A stretch of DNA of 64,000 nucleotides from Promicromonospora sp. MEB111 (GCF_030209445.1 NZ_JARVSD010000013.1:1-64000), one strand, 5' to 3'. Counted from the stretch's first letter, positions 35,407 to 43,406 are shown. The notes: generated by a model not told the origin, from the sequence alone. Numbers and translations are program-made.

Positions 35407-35922
35407 CTACTGCTCGGCGACGCGCGTGCGCTGGTAGTGGCGCCGAGCCTTGAACCGGTTGCCACAGAGGGCCATCGAGCACCAGCGAGCGGTGTTCGCG
35501 TTGCTGCGGTCGAGCAGGAAACGGCGGCACTCGGGATTCGCGCACGGCCGCAGCCGGCCCGGGTCGCGCTCTCCGATCGCCACCCAGGCGAGCAGCGCGC
35601 GTGCCGCGAGCCGCTCCTCCGCGGACGCCTGCAGCTCCCAGCGGACCGCGCCGTCGCGCACCCGGGGACGCAGCACGATCCGCTCGACGTCCTCCGCCAG
35701 CGCCTGCGGGCCGGAGCCGTCACGGACGGCGCGCTCGACCACGTCCCGGACGCGCCGGAGCGCCACGGTCTCCTCGGCGGACCCGGCCCCGTCGCGCGCC
35801 GTGGCCCAGCTCATCGCGGCCCGCGGGTCCGCGAGCTCGTCGACCCGCTCGCCGTCGACCACGGGTGTCGTGTTCAGCAGGTCCAGCAGCAGGTTCTCGT
35901 CGTCCCGGGTGACCAGGTCCAT
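35407..35922 (-). CDS. CGNR zinc-finger, ABATE-domain transcription regulator
   Basis: 171 aa. N-terminal ABATE-type domain (LLLDLLNTTPVVDGERVDEL, with a variable helical middle), then a C-terminal CGNR zinc finger: LRPCANPECRRFLLDRS and ARWCSMALCGNRFKARRHY. The four Cys ligands and the CGNR tetrad are present. The ATG follows AGGAGGTTAGGG. It is divergent from an alpha/beta hydrolase with a palindrome between them, suggesting direct control of that gene. Family members are probable stress or ligand-responsive regulators. Confidence 0.9.
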   Translation of the reverse strand: MDLVTRDDENLLLDLLNTTPVVDGERVDELADPRAAMSWATARDGAGSAEETVALRRVRDVVERAVRDGSGPQALAEDVERIVLRPRVRDGAVRWELQASAEERLAARALLAWVAIGERDPGRLRPCANPECRRFLLDRSNANTARWCSMALCGNRFKARRHYQRTRVAEQ

Positions 35923-35933
35923 CCCTAACCTCC

Positions 35934-35993
35934 TTAGTCAGTGTTGACAGGTTAGCACCCGCGATGCTGTCATAACCAGACAACACCGACTGA
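35934..35993. promoter_or_regulatory. Inverted repeat between CGNR regulator and hydrolase (candidate operator)
   Basis: Arms 35934-35946 (TTAGTCAGTGTTG) and 35981-35993 are inverted copies with 11 of 13 matches. An inner GGTTA...TAACC pair lies inside them. The element spans most of the 84-bp divergent gap, including the likely -35/-10 zones of both genes. Candidate site for the CGNR protein. Confidence 0.45.
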
Positions 35994-36006
35994 GAGGGTT
36001 AGCACC

Positions 36007-36876
36007 ATGGCGGCCATCCACCACCGGTTCACCGACGTCGACGGTCACCGGATCTTCTACCGCGAGGCCGGACCGGCGGACGCACCCACGGTCGTCCTGC
36101 TGCACGGGTACCCGACGAGCTCGCACATGTTCCGCGCCCTGATCCCCCGGCTCGCCGAGGACTACCACGTCGTGGCGCCCGACCACCTCGGCTTCGGACT
36201 GTCGGACGCACCTGGCGTCGACGAGTTCGACTACACGTTCGACGCGCTCGCGCGGATCACGGCCGGGCTGCTGTCGAACCTGGGTGTCACCCGGTACGCG
36301 ATCTACGTCCAGGACTACGGCGCGCCGATCGGCTGGCGTCTCGCACTGGCCGACCCGACCGCGATCACGGCGATCATCAGCCAGAACGGCAACGCCTACG
36401 AGGAGGGGTTCGTCGAGAGCTTCTGGACGGACGTGTGGGCGTGGGGGCAGGAGCAGAACGAGCGGACGGAGCCCGGCGTGCGCTTCGCGCTCAGCCGGGA
36501 GGCGATCCGGTGGCAGTACCTGCACGGCGTGCCCGACCCCACGCTGGTGGATCCCGGCACCTGGGAGCACGACCTCGCGCTGGTGTCCCGCCCGGGCAAC
36601 GACCTGGTCCAGCTCCAGCTCTTCCGCGACTACACCACGAACCGGCCGCTGTACCCCGAGGTGCAGAAGTACTTCCGCGACTCCCAGGTCCCGCTGCTGG
36701 CCGTGTGGGGACGGAACGACGAGATCTTCGGCCCCGCCGGCGCCCGGGCCTTCGCCAGGGACCTGCCCGGCGCACGGATCGCCCTGCTGGACGGCGGGCA
36801 CTTCCTGCTCGAGTCCGCCCTCGACGAGACCTCCGCCCTGATCCGCGAGTTCCTCGGGACGGCTCTGGCCCGGTAA
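36007..36876 (+). CDS. Alpha/beta-hydrolase, haloalkane dehalogenase/epoxide hydrolase-like
   Basis: 289 aa. Fold motifs: VVLLHGYPTSSHMFRALIP (oxyanion HGYP), VVAPDHLGFGLSDAP, and YVQDYGAPIGWRLAL, where the nucleophile elbow is Q-D-Y-G, so Asp is the nucleophile as in haloalkane dehalogenases and epoxide hydrolases. An acid follows in LLAVWGRNDEIFG and the His in LDGGHFLLES. No signal peptide. Divergent from the CGNR gene. The substrate is unknown; homologues are often simply called alpha/beta hydrolases. The Asp-based mechanism is seen in the motif. Confidence 0.88.
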   Translation: MAAIHHRFTDVDGHRIFYREAGPADAPTVVLLHGYPTSSHMFRALIPRLAEDYHVVAPDHLGFGLSDAPGVDEFDYTFDALARITAGLLSNLGVTRYAIYVQDYGAPIGWRLALADPTAITAIISQNGNAYEEGFVESFWTDVWAWGQEQNERTEPGVRFALSREAIRWQYLHGVPDPTLVDPGTWEHDLALVSRPGNDLVQLQLFRDYTTNRPLYPEVQKYFRDSQVPLLAVWGRNDEIFGPAGARAFARDLPGARIALLDGGHFLLESALDETSALIREFLGTALAR

Positions 36877-36906
36877 CGCCCGGCCGGCCGGGGTCGGGCG
36901 AGCGGC

Positions 36907-37752
36907 TCACGCCATGGCCGCTCGCGCGCTGCTCCACAGGGCGCCGGGATTCGCACGGCGCGGATGGAGCGAGAGCATGCGGTCGTACACATCCTCCGGG
37001 GTGCGGGACACCTCGACGACGGCGTCGAAGGCGCGCAGGTACTCCGCGGTCTGCGCCAGGACCGCCGGACGGTCCGGTGCGTCCGGCTTCTTGTGGCCCG
37101 CGACGACTGCCACCGGATCGAGCCCGGCCAGTCGTTCCGCGGCCCGGGCCCACTGCTCGCGCGTGGCGGCGGTGGTCTCGGCGGTGTGCAGGTGCGTGTC
37201 GTTGTAGGCCACGTCCCCGGCCACGACGAGGCGGAGGTCGGGCACCCACAGCGCGGTCGTGTCCCGGGTGTCCGTGAAGCCCGTCTCGACGACCTCCAGC
37301 CGGTGCCCCTCGAGCGTGAGGTGGTCGCCGTCGAGAGCAGTCGGGTAGGCGATCTGCGGGATCTGGCCCGGGAAGAGCCTCCCCCAGGCTCCGTCGCGCG
37401 CCTCCGCCCGGCCTCGGCCGAGCGCCTCCCTGGCCGTCCCCGCGGAGGCGACCGCCCGGGCGCCCGGGAAGGCGTCCAGGAGCTGCCGGAGCCCGAAGAA
37501 GTGGTCACCGTGCCCGTGGGTGACGAAGACATGGGTCAGGTCACGGCCGAAGGACCTGACCCACTCGACCAGCTCGGCGTTCTGGTCGACGGAGAGATAC
37601 GTGTCGACCAGGACGGCGTCGTGGTCGCCGAGGATCAGCGTGGCGGAGTTCGCGACCCACCGGAGGTCCTCGGGACCGTGCGGCAGGTCCCGCGTGAGCC
37701 CCGGCCGCGTCGCGGTGCGCACGGCGTAGTCGAGGCCGGTTCCACCTGACAT
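36907..37752 (-). CDS. MBL-fold metallo-hydrolase
   Basis: 281 aa. The metal site HxHxDH is intact (FVTHGHGDHFFGLRQLL). A second His/Asp set is VVAGDVAYNDTHLH, and a late His is VVAGHKKPD. The N-terminal strands read SATLILGDHDAVLVDTYLS. No signal peptide. Similar to glyoxalase-II/quinone-degradation-like MBL enzymes found widely in Actinomycetota; substrate not predicted. Convergent with the alpha/beta hydrolase (30 nt gap with a short CGCCCG...CGGGCG stem). Confidence 0.88.
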   Translation of the reverse strand: MSGGTGLDYAVRTATRPGLTRDLPHGPEDLRWVANSATLILGDHDAVLVDTYLSVDQNAELVEWVRSFGRDLTHVFVTHGHGDHFFGLRQLLDAFPGARAVASAGTAREALGRGRAEARDGAWGRLFPGQIPQIAYPTALDGDHLTLEGHRLEVVETGFTDTRDTTALWVPDLRLVVAGDVAYNDTHLHTAETTAATREQWARAAERLAGLDPVAVVAGHKKPDAPDRPAVLAQTAEYLRAFDAVVEVSRTPEDVYDRMLSLHPRRANPGALWSSARAAMA

Positions 37753-37868
37753 CCCGGTTCCCTCCGTCGGGTGCGGACGACCGATACCCCCAGCATCGGC
37801 GCACGGGTCCGACGGCGCATCCCCGCCGCCTTCCCACCCGAGGTGGGCCGGGCGAGAGCGCCCGATCC

Positions 37869-37906
37869 CACGGGCGGTGCGGTCCAGCCGGCCGCACCGC
37901 CCCGTG
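37869..37906 (-). terminator. Hairpin terminator downstream of the SDR gene
   Basis: Arms 37869-37882 and 37892-37906 form a 14-bp stem with one bulged base and a 9-nt loop, located 25 nt after the SDR stop on the minus strand. No U-tract follows, as is usual for high-GC actinobacteria. Confidence 0.5.
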
Positions 37907-37930
37907 GCTCAGGTCGCCGGGGTTCGCCGG

Positions 37931-38878
37931 TCAGACGTCCGGCCACCGGATGCCGGTGATCTCCTCGGAGCGCTCCCAGAGCCGCTGCCCGAGGGCAGGG
38001 TCCTGTGCGTCGGGCGAGAGCGTCGCACGATGCGGGTATCCGGAGCGTCCGCCCCTGCCGTCCGGGCCGACGTAGGCGCCGGCCTCCAGACCGGTCTCGG
38101 TCGCGGCGAAGAGCTGCGGGAGCGCCCCCATCTCCGCGCCCTGCCCGAAGAGGTTGCCGGACAGACGCATGGCCACACCCGCCGGCCCGCTTCCCTTCCG
38201 CTGCATGGGCGTGTTGCTGTACCCCGGGTGGGCGAGAACGCTCGTGATCGGCCGCGGCGACGTGCGCTCGCGTCGAGCAAGTTCTACTCCGAAGACGGCA
38301 TTGGCCAGCTTGGATGCCGAGTAGGCGGCGAGCGGCGTGTAGGGCCGACGCACCCAGGCGAGGTCGTCCAGGTCGAGCGTGCCCCGCTCGTGCATGTACG
38401 AGGTCACGGTGACGACCCTGGGCGCGGACGCGCGCCGCAACGCCGGCTCCAGCAGCGCCGTCAGTGCGAAGTGGCCGAAGTGGTTGGCCATCAGGTGCGT
38501 CTCCGAGCCCTGCGGCGTGACGGCGTGCCCGGCCGACGCGATCCCTGCGTTGTTGATGAGGATGTCGACGGCGGCCTCCTCGGCGATCCGGTCGGCGGCC
38601 CGTCGGATCGAGCCCAGGTCCAGGAGATCGACCTGGCGCACCTCGACCTGCGCGCCGGGATGCGCGTGACGCAACGACGACGCGACCGCCTCTCCACGCG
38701 CGACGTCGCGCACCGCCAGCAGCACCCGGCCTCCGCGCGCGGCCAGCTCCTGCGCCGTGACCAGACCCAGTCCGCTGGTGGCCCCGGTGACCACGAACGT
38801 CCGCCCTTCCTGGCTCGGCATCCGGTCAGCCGTCCAGCCGGGTACTTCCGACCTGCTGCATCTCGTCATAGGACTCAT
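37931..38878 (-). CDS. Short-chain dehydrogenase/reductase
   Basis: 315 aa. The Rossmann motif TGATSGLGLV, NNAGIASAG and the catalytic YSASK (with an upstream Ser in VTVTSYMHE) are present. Length and LAHPGYSNTPMQRK match the retinol-dehydrogenase/oxidoreductase-like SDR group. The ATG at 38878 has GATGAGGATGACGACGTC before it; ATG at 38821 directly before the Rossmann fold is an alternative. It is divergent from a MerR gene with a dyad between them, which suggests MerR control. Confidence 0.88.
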   Translation of the reverse strand: MSPMTRCSRSEVPGWTADRMPSQEGRTFVVTGATSGLGLVTAQELAARGGRVLLAVRDVARGEAVASSLRHAHPGAQVEVRQVDLLDLGSIRRAADRIAEEAAVDILINNAGIASAGHAVTPQGSETHLMANHFGHFALTALLEPALRRASAPRVVTVTSYMHERGTLDLDDLAWVRRPYTPLAAYSASKLANAVFGVELARRERTSPRPITSVLAHPGYSNTPMQRKGSGPAGVAMRLSGNLFGQGAEMGALPQLFAATETGLEAGAYVGPDGRGGRSGYPHRATLSPDAQDPALGQRLWERSEEITGIRWPDV

Positions 38879-38952
38879 GACGTCGTCATCCTCATCGTCG
38901 TCGTGACATGCGGCCGGGATCGACCGACCGCTCAGGAACTGGAAAACCGTAA

Positions 38953-38968
38953 ACATTCTCATTAATGT
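38953..38968. promoter_or_regulatory. ACATT-N6-AATGT dyad, candidate MerR operator
   Basis: A perfect ACATT...AATGT dyad lies between the divergent SDR and MerR genes. On the minus strand TTGACC is just upstream (38973-38978), so the dyad sits in the -35/-10 spacer, the typical position for MerR binding. It fits control of the SDR promoter. Confidence 0.5.
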
Positions 38969-39030
38969 CAGGGTCAAGCAGCAGGGGGCGGCACGATCGT
39001 CCAGGTCATGACAGAACAGGCGAGGTGCTG

Positions 39031-39399
39031 GTGAAGATCGGAGAACTGGCTGCCCGGACAGGGGTGACCCCACGGCTGCTGCGCTACTACGAGCAGGTCG
39101 GCATCCTGCACCCGTTCAGGTCGAGCAACGGGTACAGGACGTACGGGGAACCCGCCGTCGAACGCGTGCTGCAGATCCGCGAGCTCCTGGAAGCCGGGTT
39201 CACGACCGAGATGATCCGGGAGGTCCTGCCGTGCCTGGCGGACTCGGATCACCGGGCCCTCGGCGACTGCCCGGTCGTCGCGGACCTGGACGGACTCCGG
39301 CACCAGCTGGGCAGCATCGAACGGCGCATCGACACGCTGCAGCGCAACCGCCAGGCGATCAAGGCCTACCTGCGCGCGTGGGAAGACGCCGGCGCCTAG
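39031..39399 (+). CDS. MerR-family transcriptional regulator
   Basis: 122 aa. GTG start at 39031 after GCGAGGTGCTG. HTH and wing: VKIGELAARTGVTPRLLRYY, EQVGILHPFRSSNGYRTYGE. A dimerisation coiled coil follows (LRHQLGSIERRIDTLQRNRQ). Two Cys (LPCLADSDHRALGDCP) might sense redox or metal, but this is not shown. It is divergent from the SDR gene. Its TAG stop shares the CTAG tetranucleotide with the TAG stop of the convergent D-amino-acid oxidase. Confidence 0.9.
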   Translation: MKIGELAARTGVTPRLLRYYEQVGILHPFRSSNGYRTYGEPAVERVLQIRELLEAGFTTEMIREVLPCLADSDHRALGDCPVVADLDGLRHQLGSIERRIDTLQRNRQAIKAYLRAWEDAGA

Positions 39400-40352
39400 C
39401 CCCGGAGGAGATCTCCGAGGAGGGTCGCGACCCGCTCGGCGGTGCCCCACGACAGCGTCACGCCGGCCCCGCCGTGGCCGTACGCGGCCACCACGGGAAC
39501 CGCGTGGCCCGGCACGGCCTCGATGCGGAGCGTCGGCCGCGCGGGCCGGAGCCCGGCGGCGTGCCCGAGGACCGGCAGCCCTGCGAGCTCGGGGACCAGC
39601 CGCGTCGCCCGGGCGAGCATCGCGGCCGCCACGTCGGCGTGGACGGTGGCGTCGGACGAGCCCTCGACGGCGACCCCGCCGACCACGACGTCGGCGTTCC
39701 GGGGAAAGACGTACGTGAGCCCGTCCGGGTTGTCGTCGTCGGTGATCCAGTCGGTGAGGCCCGGGTTCGCCAGCCGCACGACCTGCCCGCGCACCGGGAC
39801 CACGGAGCTGTCGTCACCCAGGAGCTCGCCGGAGCGGAGCCCGGCGGCGACCACCACCGCGTCGGCGGAACCGGTCAGCTCCGCGACGGCGGTGACCGTC
39901 CGGCGCTCGAACGCGACCCCGAGACTCTCGAGCCGCCGCACGAGCCAGGGCAGGTACTCCGGGACCGTGATGAACGGGACGGCGACCCGGACACCGGACA
40001 GGACCCCCGGAGGGAGCAGGTCCGGCGGCACCGCGGCCGCGTCGGGGAACAGGCGCGCCCAGGAACGGTCCGGGTCCGCCGTCCGCTCCAGGACGGTTCC
40101 CGGGCGCCGCGCCACCCCGGCCTCCGGCACGGGGAGCAGCTCCTCGAACCTGGCGAGGGAGCGTTCGAGCAGCAGGTCCGCGGCAGCAGACTGCTCGCTC
40201 CGGTACGGGAACCACAGCGCGGCGGACACCGCGGAGACGGTGTCGGCCGTGTCCGCGTCGGCCACGACCCGCACCTGGTGACCCGCCCGCGCGAGCTCGT
40301 GCGCGGCCGAGAGCCCGACGACTCCCGCGCCGACGACGATCACCTGAGGCAT
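39396..40352 (-). CDS. FAD-dependent D-amino-acid oxidase
   Basis: 318 aa. N-terminal dinucleotide-binding motif VIVVGAGVVGLSAAHELARA. DAO-type sequences follow: SAALWFPYR, VVVAAGLRSGELLGDD, and the C-terminal signature AAYGHGGAGVTLSWGTAERV, with the substrate Arg in ARPTLRIE. Complete for the family (about 320 aa). No signal peptide, cytoplasmic. It would oxidise D-amino acids to 2-oxo acids with H2O2. Start at the ATG of MPQVIVVGAG. Confidence 0.9.
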   Translation of the reverse strand: MPQVIVVGAGVVGLSAAHELARAGHQVRVVADADTADTVSAVSAALWFPYRSEQSAAADLLLERSLARFEELLPVPEAGVARRPGTVLERTADPDRSWARLFPDAAAVPPDLLPPGVLSGVRVAVPFITVPEYLPWLVRRLESLGVAFERRTVTAVAELTGSADAVVVAAGLRSGELLGDDSSVVPVRGQVVRLANPGLTDWITDDDNPDGLTYVFPRNADVVVGGVAVEGSSDATVHADVAAAMLARATRLVPELAGLPVLGHAAGLRPARPTLRIEAVPGHAVPVVAAYGHGGAGVTLSWGTAERVATLLGDLLRG

Positions 40353-40389
40353 TCCGGTCTCCTTCTCTTCCCGCGAGCCTTCCCCGCAG

Positions 40390-40485
40390 GACGACGAGGG
40401 CCGCCGACCAGGTCTGACAACCGGTCGGCGGCCTCGGTCGAGCAGACTCAGCCGGACTTGCGGGCGGAACGTCTCCTGTGGCGGA
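40390..40485 (-). pseudogene. Remnant copy of the DUF5302 3' end plus its terminator
   Basis: This segment aligns with 41804-41897, the end of the intact DUF5302 gene and its hairpin. Shared features include CAGCCGGACTTGCGG, the GGCCGC(C/T)GACC stem, and gcggaac with the same spacing. An extra G breaks the MFRRKSG reading frame. The 345-bp gap 40353-40697 holds this remnant, the DAO ribosome site (AGAAGGAGACCGGA), and about 210 bp with nothing recognisable; a 60-codon ORF there looks like chance. Confidence 0.5.
40399..40433. terminator. Hairpin, perfect 11-bp stem
   Basis: GGCCGCCGACC (40399-40409) pairs with GGTCGGCGGCC (40423-40433) around a 13-nt loop. It is related in sequence to the stem at 41812-41846 and belongs to the duplicated 3' end. 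Confidence 0.55.
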
Positions 40486-40697
40486 GGAGTTCGCTTCGCG
40501 GACCCGCGCAGCACGGTCTGTTGTTGTTGCTTGCTGGCCCGGCGACCTGCAGAAACCGCAATGTTCCGCGGTTCCTCGCCTGGACGAGGCAACTGTCGCA
40601 TGCCCACCGATCGAGGGCAACCATGGGCACCGGCGGGCAGCGCCGGCCGCTGCGCTCATCGCTGTCGCAGCCCTGTTCGGCCGTGGGCTGCTCGTCG

Positions 40698-41501
40698 TCA
40701 GTCGGCGATGTGGGCGGTGTTCTCGAGCCAGTGCCGGACGAGGTCGGCGTCGCCGTCGACCCTGACGCCGGTGGTCTCGACGTCGGTGAGCGGGATCCGC
40801 CGCGTCAGGGTGAGCAGCAGCGATCCCGCGGTGCCCGTCACCGTCACGTCGGCCCGCCCGGTTCCGGCCCTCCAGGCCGCCCCGTCGGGGCGCCGCTCCA
40901 CGAACCAGGCACCCGCGCCGTCGGCGGTGTCGGTGGCCAGCCACTGCAGGGTCTGCCCGGTGCCCCGGATCGCGTGGGCAGACCCGGGCCGCTGCGTCTC
41001 CCACGTGGGCGAGGTGAGCATCGCGAGGTGATGGCTGACGAGCTCGGTCGCGACGTCGGCGTCGATGTCGTCCGCCCGTCCCGCCGCGTTCGCCGCGTCG
41101 AAGCCGTGGACGACCGTCTCGTTGAGGACGTTGGACAACCAGAACCGTGCTCCGGACCGGTCGTCGCCCGCGGCGTTGAGCACCGGCACGTCCAGCGCGC
41201 CGTCCGAGAACGCGTTCGCCACCCGGTCCGCCGATCCCGACAGCCACGTCACCCACTGGCCGGGGTCGGCGGGAGCGGCGGCTGTCCCGGTGGGCAGCTG
41301 CGCGAAGTCGGTGACGCGATCCTCGATGATCTGCGCGGTCCAGTGCTGGGTCTGGCCCACGTGCTCGACCAGGTCGGCGATCGTCCACTCCGGGGTGGTC
41401 GGCACGACGGCGACAGGCCCGGCCGCGGCAGCGGACTCCCCCAGACGTCGCGTGTGCTCGATGATCGCTCGCCGGGCGTGCTCCGCCTTCAGCTCGGACA
41501 C
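40698..41501 (-). CDS. Maleylpyruvate isomerase family (DinB-like, mycothiol-dependent) protein
   Basis: 267 aa. GTG start after GGAAGGAAGTCCA. The N-terminal DinB-type four-helix region contains VVPTTPEWTIADLVEHVGQT and a later VHGFDAANAAG, where the family's metal-ligand histidines lie (HVGQTQHW, NETVVHGFDA). The C-terminal MDMPI-type domain (TLQWLATDTADGAG to ADLVRHWLENTAHIAD) resembles SCP2. Many actinobacterial members use mycothiol. Substrate is unknown. It is flanked by two gene-remnant zones. Confidence 0.82.
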   Translation of the reverse strand: MSELKAEHARRAIIEHTRRLGESAAAAGPVAVVPTTPEWTIADLVEHVGQTQHWTAQIIEDRVTDFAQLPTGTAAAPADPGQWVTWLSGSADRVANAFSDGALDVPVLNAAGDDRSGARFWLSNVLNETVVHGFDAANAAGRADDIDADVATELVSHHLAMLTSPTWETQRPGSAHAIRGTGQTLQWLATDTADGAGAWFVERRPDGAAWRAGTGRADVTVTGTAGSLLLTLTRRIPLTDVETTGVRVDGDADLVRHWLENTAHIAD

Positions 41502-41660
41502 TGGACTTCCTTCCCACGGGTTCGTCGTGCAGTCCCACGACAATGACCGCGCCCGGGCACTCGCGCCACCAGATTCGTCCTGAACCGAACGTACGCTGCG
41601 CCGGTGGCAGCGGGCGCGCGCGACGGTCGGACGAACGAAGTAACCCACGGGCCACCTGAG

Positions 41661-41762
41661 GCCACGCTGAACGTCAAGCGCCGCTTCGACCCGGAGAACG
41701 TCTTCCGCGCGATCGCCCTGCCGGAGCCGTCGACGCCGCTCCCGACCGGGACGGATCGCTGA
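41661..41762 (+). pseudogene. 3' remnant of a BBE-domain FAD-linked oxidoreductase
   Basis: The plus strand reads NVKRRFDPENVFRA and then IALPEPSTP before a TGA at 41760. 'L-K-x-R-[YF]-D-P-x-N-V-F' is the hallmark C-terminus of berberine-bridge-enzyme-like oxidoreductases. Upstream codons do not continue the BBE domain, so only about 30 codons survive. The 359-bp gap 41502-41860 holds this remnant, the hairpin at 41812-41846, and the ribosome site of the neighbouring gene. Confidence 0.6.
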
Positions 41763-41811
41763 GCTCTTCTTCGGGCACCGGTTCCTCTCGGAACCGCACA
41801 GGCACGACGAA

Positions 41812-41846
41812 GGCCGCTGACCTGGTCGTTCACCAGGTCAGCGGCC
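41812..41846. terminator. Perfect 15-bp hairpin terminator downstream of the DUF5302 gene
   Basis: Arms 41812-41826 and 41832-41846 are exact inverted copies with a 5-nt loop, 14 nt after the DUF5302 stop. It can also serve the plus strand. Confidence 0.75.
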
Positions 41847-41860
41847 TCTACCACCGAGGA

Positions 41861-42088
41861 TCAGCCGGACTTGCGGCGGAACATCTTCTGCACGGGGCCG
41901 GTCGTCTCCGAACCGTGCACCGAGCCCGTGTTCACGTCGCCCGCGGCGGAACGGCCGCGTGCGGCGTTCTTCCGGTCCAGCGCTTCCTTGAACCGTGCCT
42001 TCGCGTCCACGCTCGGCGCGGTCGCGGCCTTGGGCGCCTCAGCGTCCTGAGCCACTGCCTCCTCGGCACCAGGCTTCTCGTCCGTCAC
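41861..42088 (-). CDS. DUF5302 small actinobacterial protein
   Basis: 75 aa, acidic then basic. GTG start with AGGAGGAGG 8 nt upstream. The family pattern is the helix DAKARFKEALDRKNAARGRS and the C-terminal GPVQKMFRRKSG. No cysteine, no membrane segment. Function unknown; members are short and conserved in Micrococcales and relatives. Located downstream of nrdR on the same strand with a hairpin between. Confidence 0.8.
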   Translation of the reverse strand: MTDEKPGAEEAVAQDAEAPKAATAPSVDAKARFKEALDRKNAARGRSAAGDVNTGSVHGSETTGPVQKMFRRKSG

Positions 42089-42197
42089 ACCGATCACCTC
42101 CTCCTGTTTCGGGGGTCCCTCGATCGGGTCCGTCGTCGGCCCCAGCCTGCCCCACCGCGCGCCGGGGTGCCAATCGCTTTTCGTACCCTCGCCGGCG

Positions 42198-42217
42198 AGC
42201 GGCCCGTCCGGGCCGCT
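42198..42217 (-). terminator. Hairpin at the nrdR stop
   Basis: AGCGGCCC-gtcc-GGGCCGCT is a perfect 8-bp stem overlapping the nrdR stop codon. The rest of the 127-bp gap to DUF5302 holds only that gene's ribosome site. Confidence 0.45.
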
Positions 42218-42698
42218 ACGCCTGCGCGGCGGCGCGCTCCGCCGCGCGCTCGGCGCGCTCCGCGCGCAGGGAGGTGATGGCGCTCTCGAAGTCCTCGAGC
42301 GAGTCGAACGACTGGTAGACGCTCGCGAACCGGAGGTACGCCACCTCGTCGAGCTCGCGCAGGGGGCCCAGGATCGCGAGGCCCACCTCGTACGCGTCGA
42401 TCTCCGCGCTGCCGTTGCTGCGCAGGGTCTCCTCGACCCGCTGGGCCAGGATCGCCAGGTCGTCGTCGCTGACGGGTCGGCCCTGGCACGCCTTGCGCAC
42501 GCCCGCGGCGACCTTGTCACGGCTGAACGGCTCGGTGGCGCCGGACCGCTTGACCACCGACAGGCTGGCCGTCTCGACGGTGGTGAACCGCCGGTTGCAG
42601 TTCGGGCACTGCCGCCTGCGCCGGATCGACAGGCCGTCGTCGGCGGTCCGTGAGTCCACCACGCGCGAGTCGGCGTGGCGACAGAACGGGCAGTGCAT
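42216..42698 (-). CDS. nrdR: Transcriptional repressor NrdR
   Basis: 160 aa. Zinc ribbon with Cys3, Cys6, Cys31 and Cys34 ([34 protein letters not shown]), then an ATP-cone domain ([57 protein letters not shown]). It represses ribonucleotide reductase genes when dATP is high. The last residues are an Ala/Glu/Arg helix ([14 protein letters not shown]). The order nrdR - LysM protein - lexA is conserved in actinobacteria. Confidence 0.95.
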   Translation of the reverse strand: MHCPFCRHADSRVVDSRTADDGLSIRRRRQCPNCNRRFTTVETASLSVVKRSGATEPFSRDKVAAGVRKACQGRPVSDDDLAILAQRVEETLRSNGSAEIDAYEVGLAILGPLRELDEVAYLRFASVYQSFDSLEDFESAITSLRAERAERAAERAAAQA

Positions 42699-42860
42699 GC
42701 TCACTCCTGCGTGGTCGGCCACGGACCGGAGACATCCGGTCGCGCCCCGACCGTAAGCGGGCAAACCACCCCCATGCAACATCGCCGCAACATTTGACGG
42801 CGAATCGTGGCCTCCGTCCACTTCTGCGGCCCGTCCGGCCCCTTCCGCGGGGCCCTCCGG

Positions 42861-43355
42861 TCACTCCTTCGGGAGGAGCAGCAGCTCGCCGACCCGCACG
42901 GTGCCCGACGTCATCTCGTTGAGGTCCTGCAGCCGCGCGACCGCCTGCCGCACGTCCTCCCCGGGCCTCGCGACCTGCTCGGCGAAGCCCCAGAGCGTCT
43001 CCCCCGGCTGCACCGCGTGCACCCGGACCTCCGTGGGCTCGCCCGGCGAGCTGGCGACGGCGGTCGCTCCCCACGTCGCCATCGGCGCGACCACGAGCAT
43101 CACCAGCAGCACCAGCACGACCCGGCCGCGCCGCGTGAGCCGCAGCCCCGCGAGCCCGAGCCGGTCGGCGAACGTGCGCGGCCCGCGCACCGGGTACGAG
43201 TGGCCGGCCGGACGGGGCCGGGGCGGTGCGGACGCCCGGCTCGGCGGGTACGCCGGGCGCGGCTGATACGCCCGCGCCGCGCTCGACCCGGGCACCGACG
43301 CGTACGCCGGTCCGTACGCCGGGGTGTACTGCCGCAGCGGGATCACGTCCCCCAT
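42861..43355 (-). CDS. LysM-domain membrane protein next to lexA (SOS cell-division/cell-wall protein, ChiZ/YneA-like)
   Basis: 164 aa. A cytoplasmic Pro/Tyr/Ala-rich N-terminus (about 75 residues) precedes one membrane helix (RVVLVLLVMLVVAPMATW), a short linker and a C-terminal LysM domain (VQPGETLWGFAEQVARPGED, LNEMTSGTVRVGELLLL). In mycobacteria the gene divergent from lexA at this place is damage-inducible and affects division. Possible SOS boxes lie in the shared intergenic region. Not a proven hydrolase; no catalytic domain is visible. Confidence 0.85.
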   Translation of the reverse strand: MGDVIPLRQYTPAYGPAYASVPGSSAARAYQPRPAYPPSRASAPPRPRPAGHSYPVRGPRTFADRLGLAGLRLTRRGRVVLVLLVMLVVAPMATWGATAVASSPGEPTEVRVHAVQPGETLWGFAEQVARPGEDVRQAVARLQDLNEMTSGTVRVGELLLLPKE

Positions 43356-43406
43356 GGCCCCTCCTCGAAAGGTGACTCGAACTCTTGTCCGTCATACACA
43401 CGTTCG

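Noticed and set aside
40448-40630. A 60-codon minus-strand ORF ending RRSARKSG
   Set aside because: Only the last residues resemble DUF5302, in a frame that differs from the true homologous one by an extra base. The rest matches nothing.
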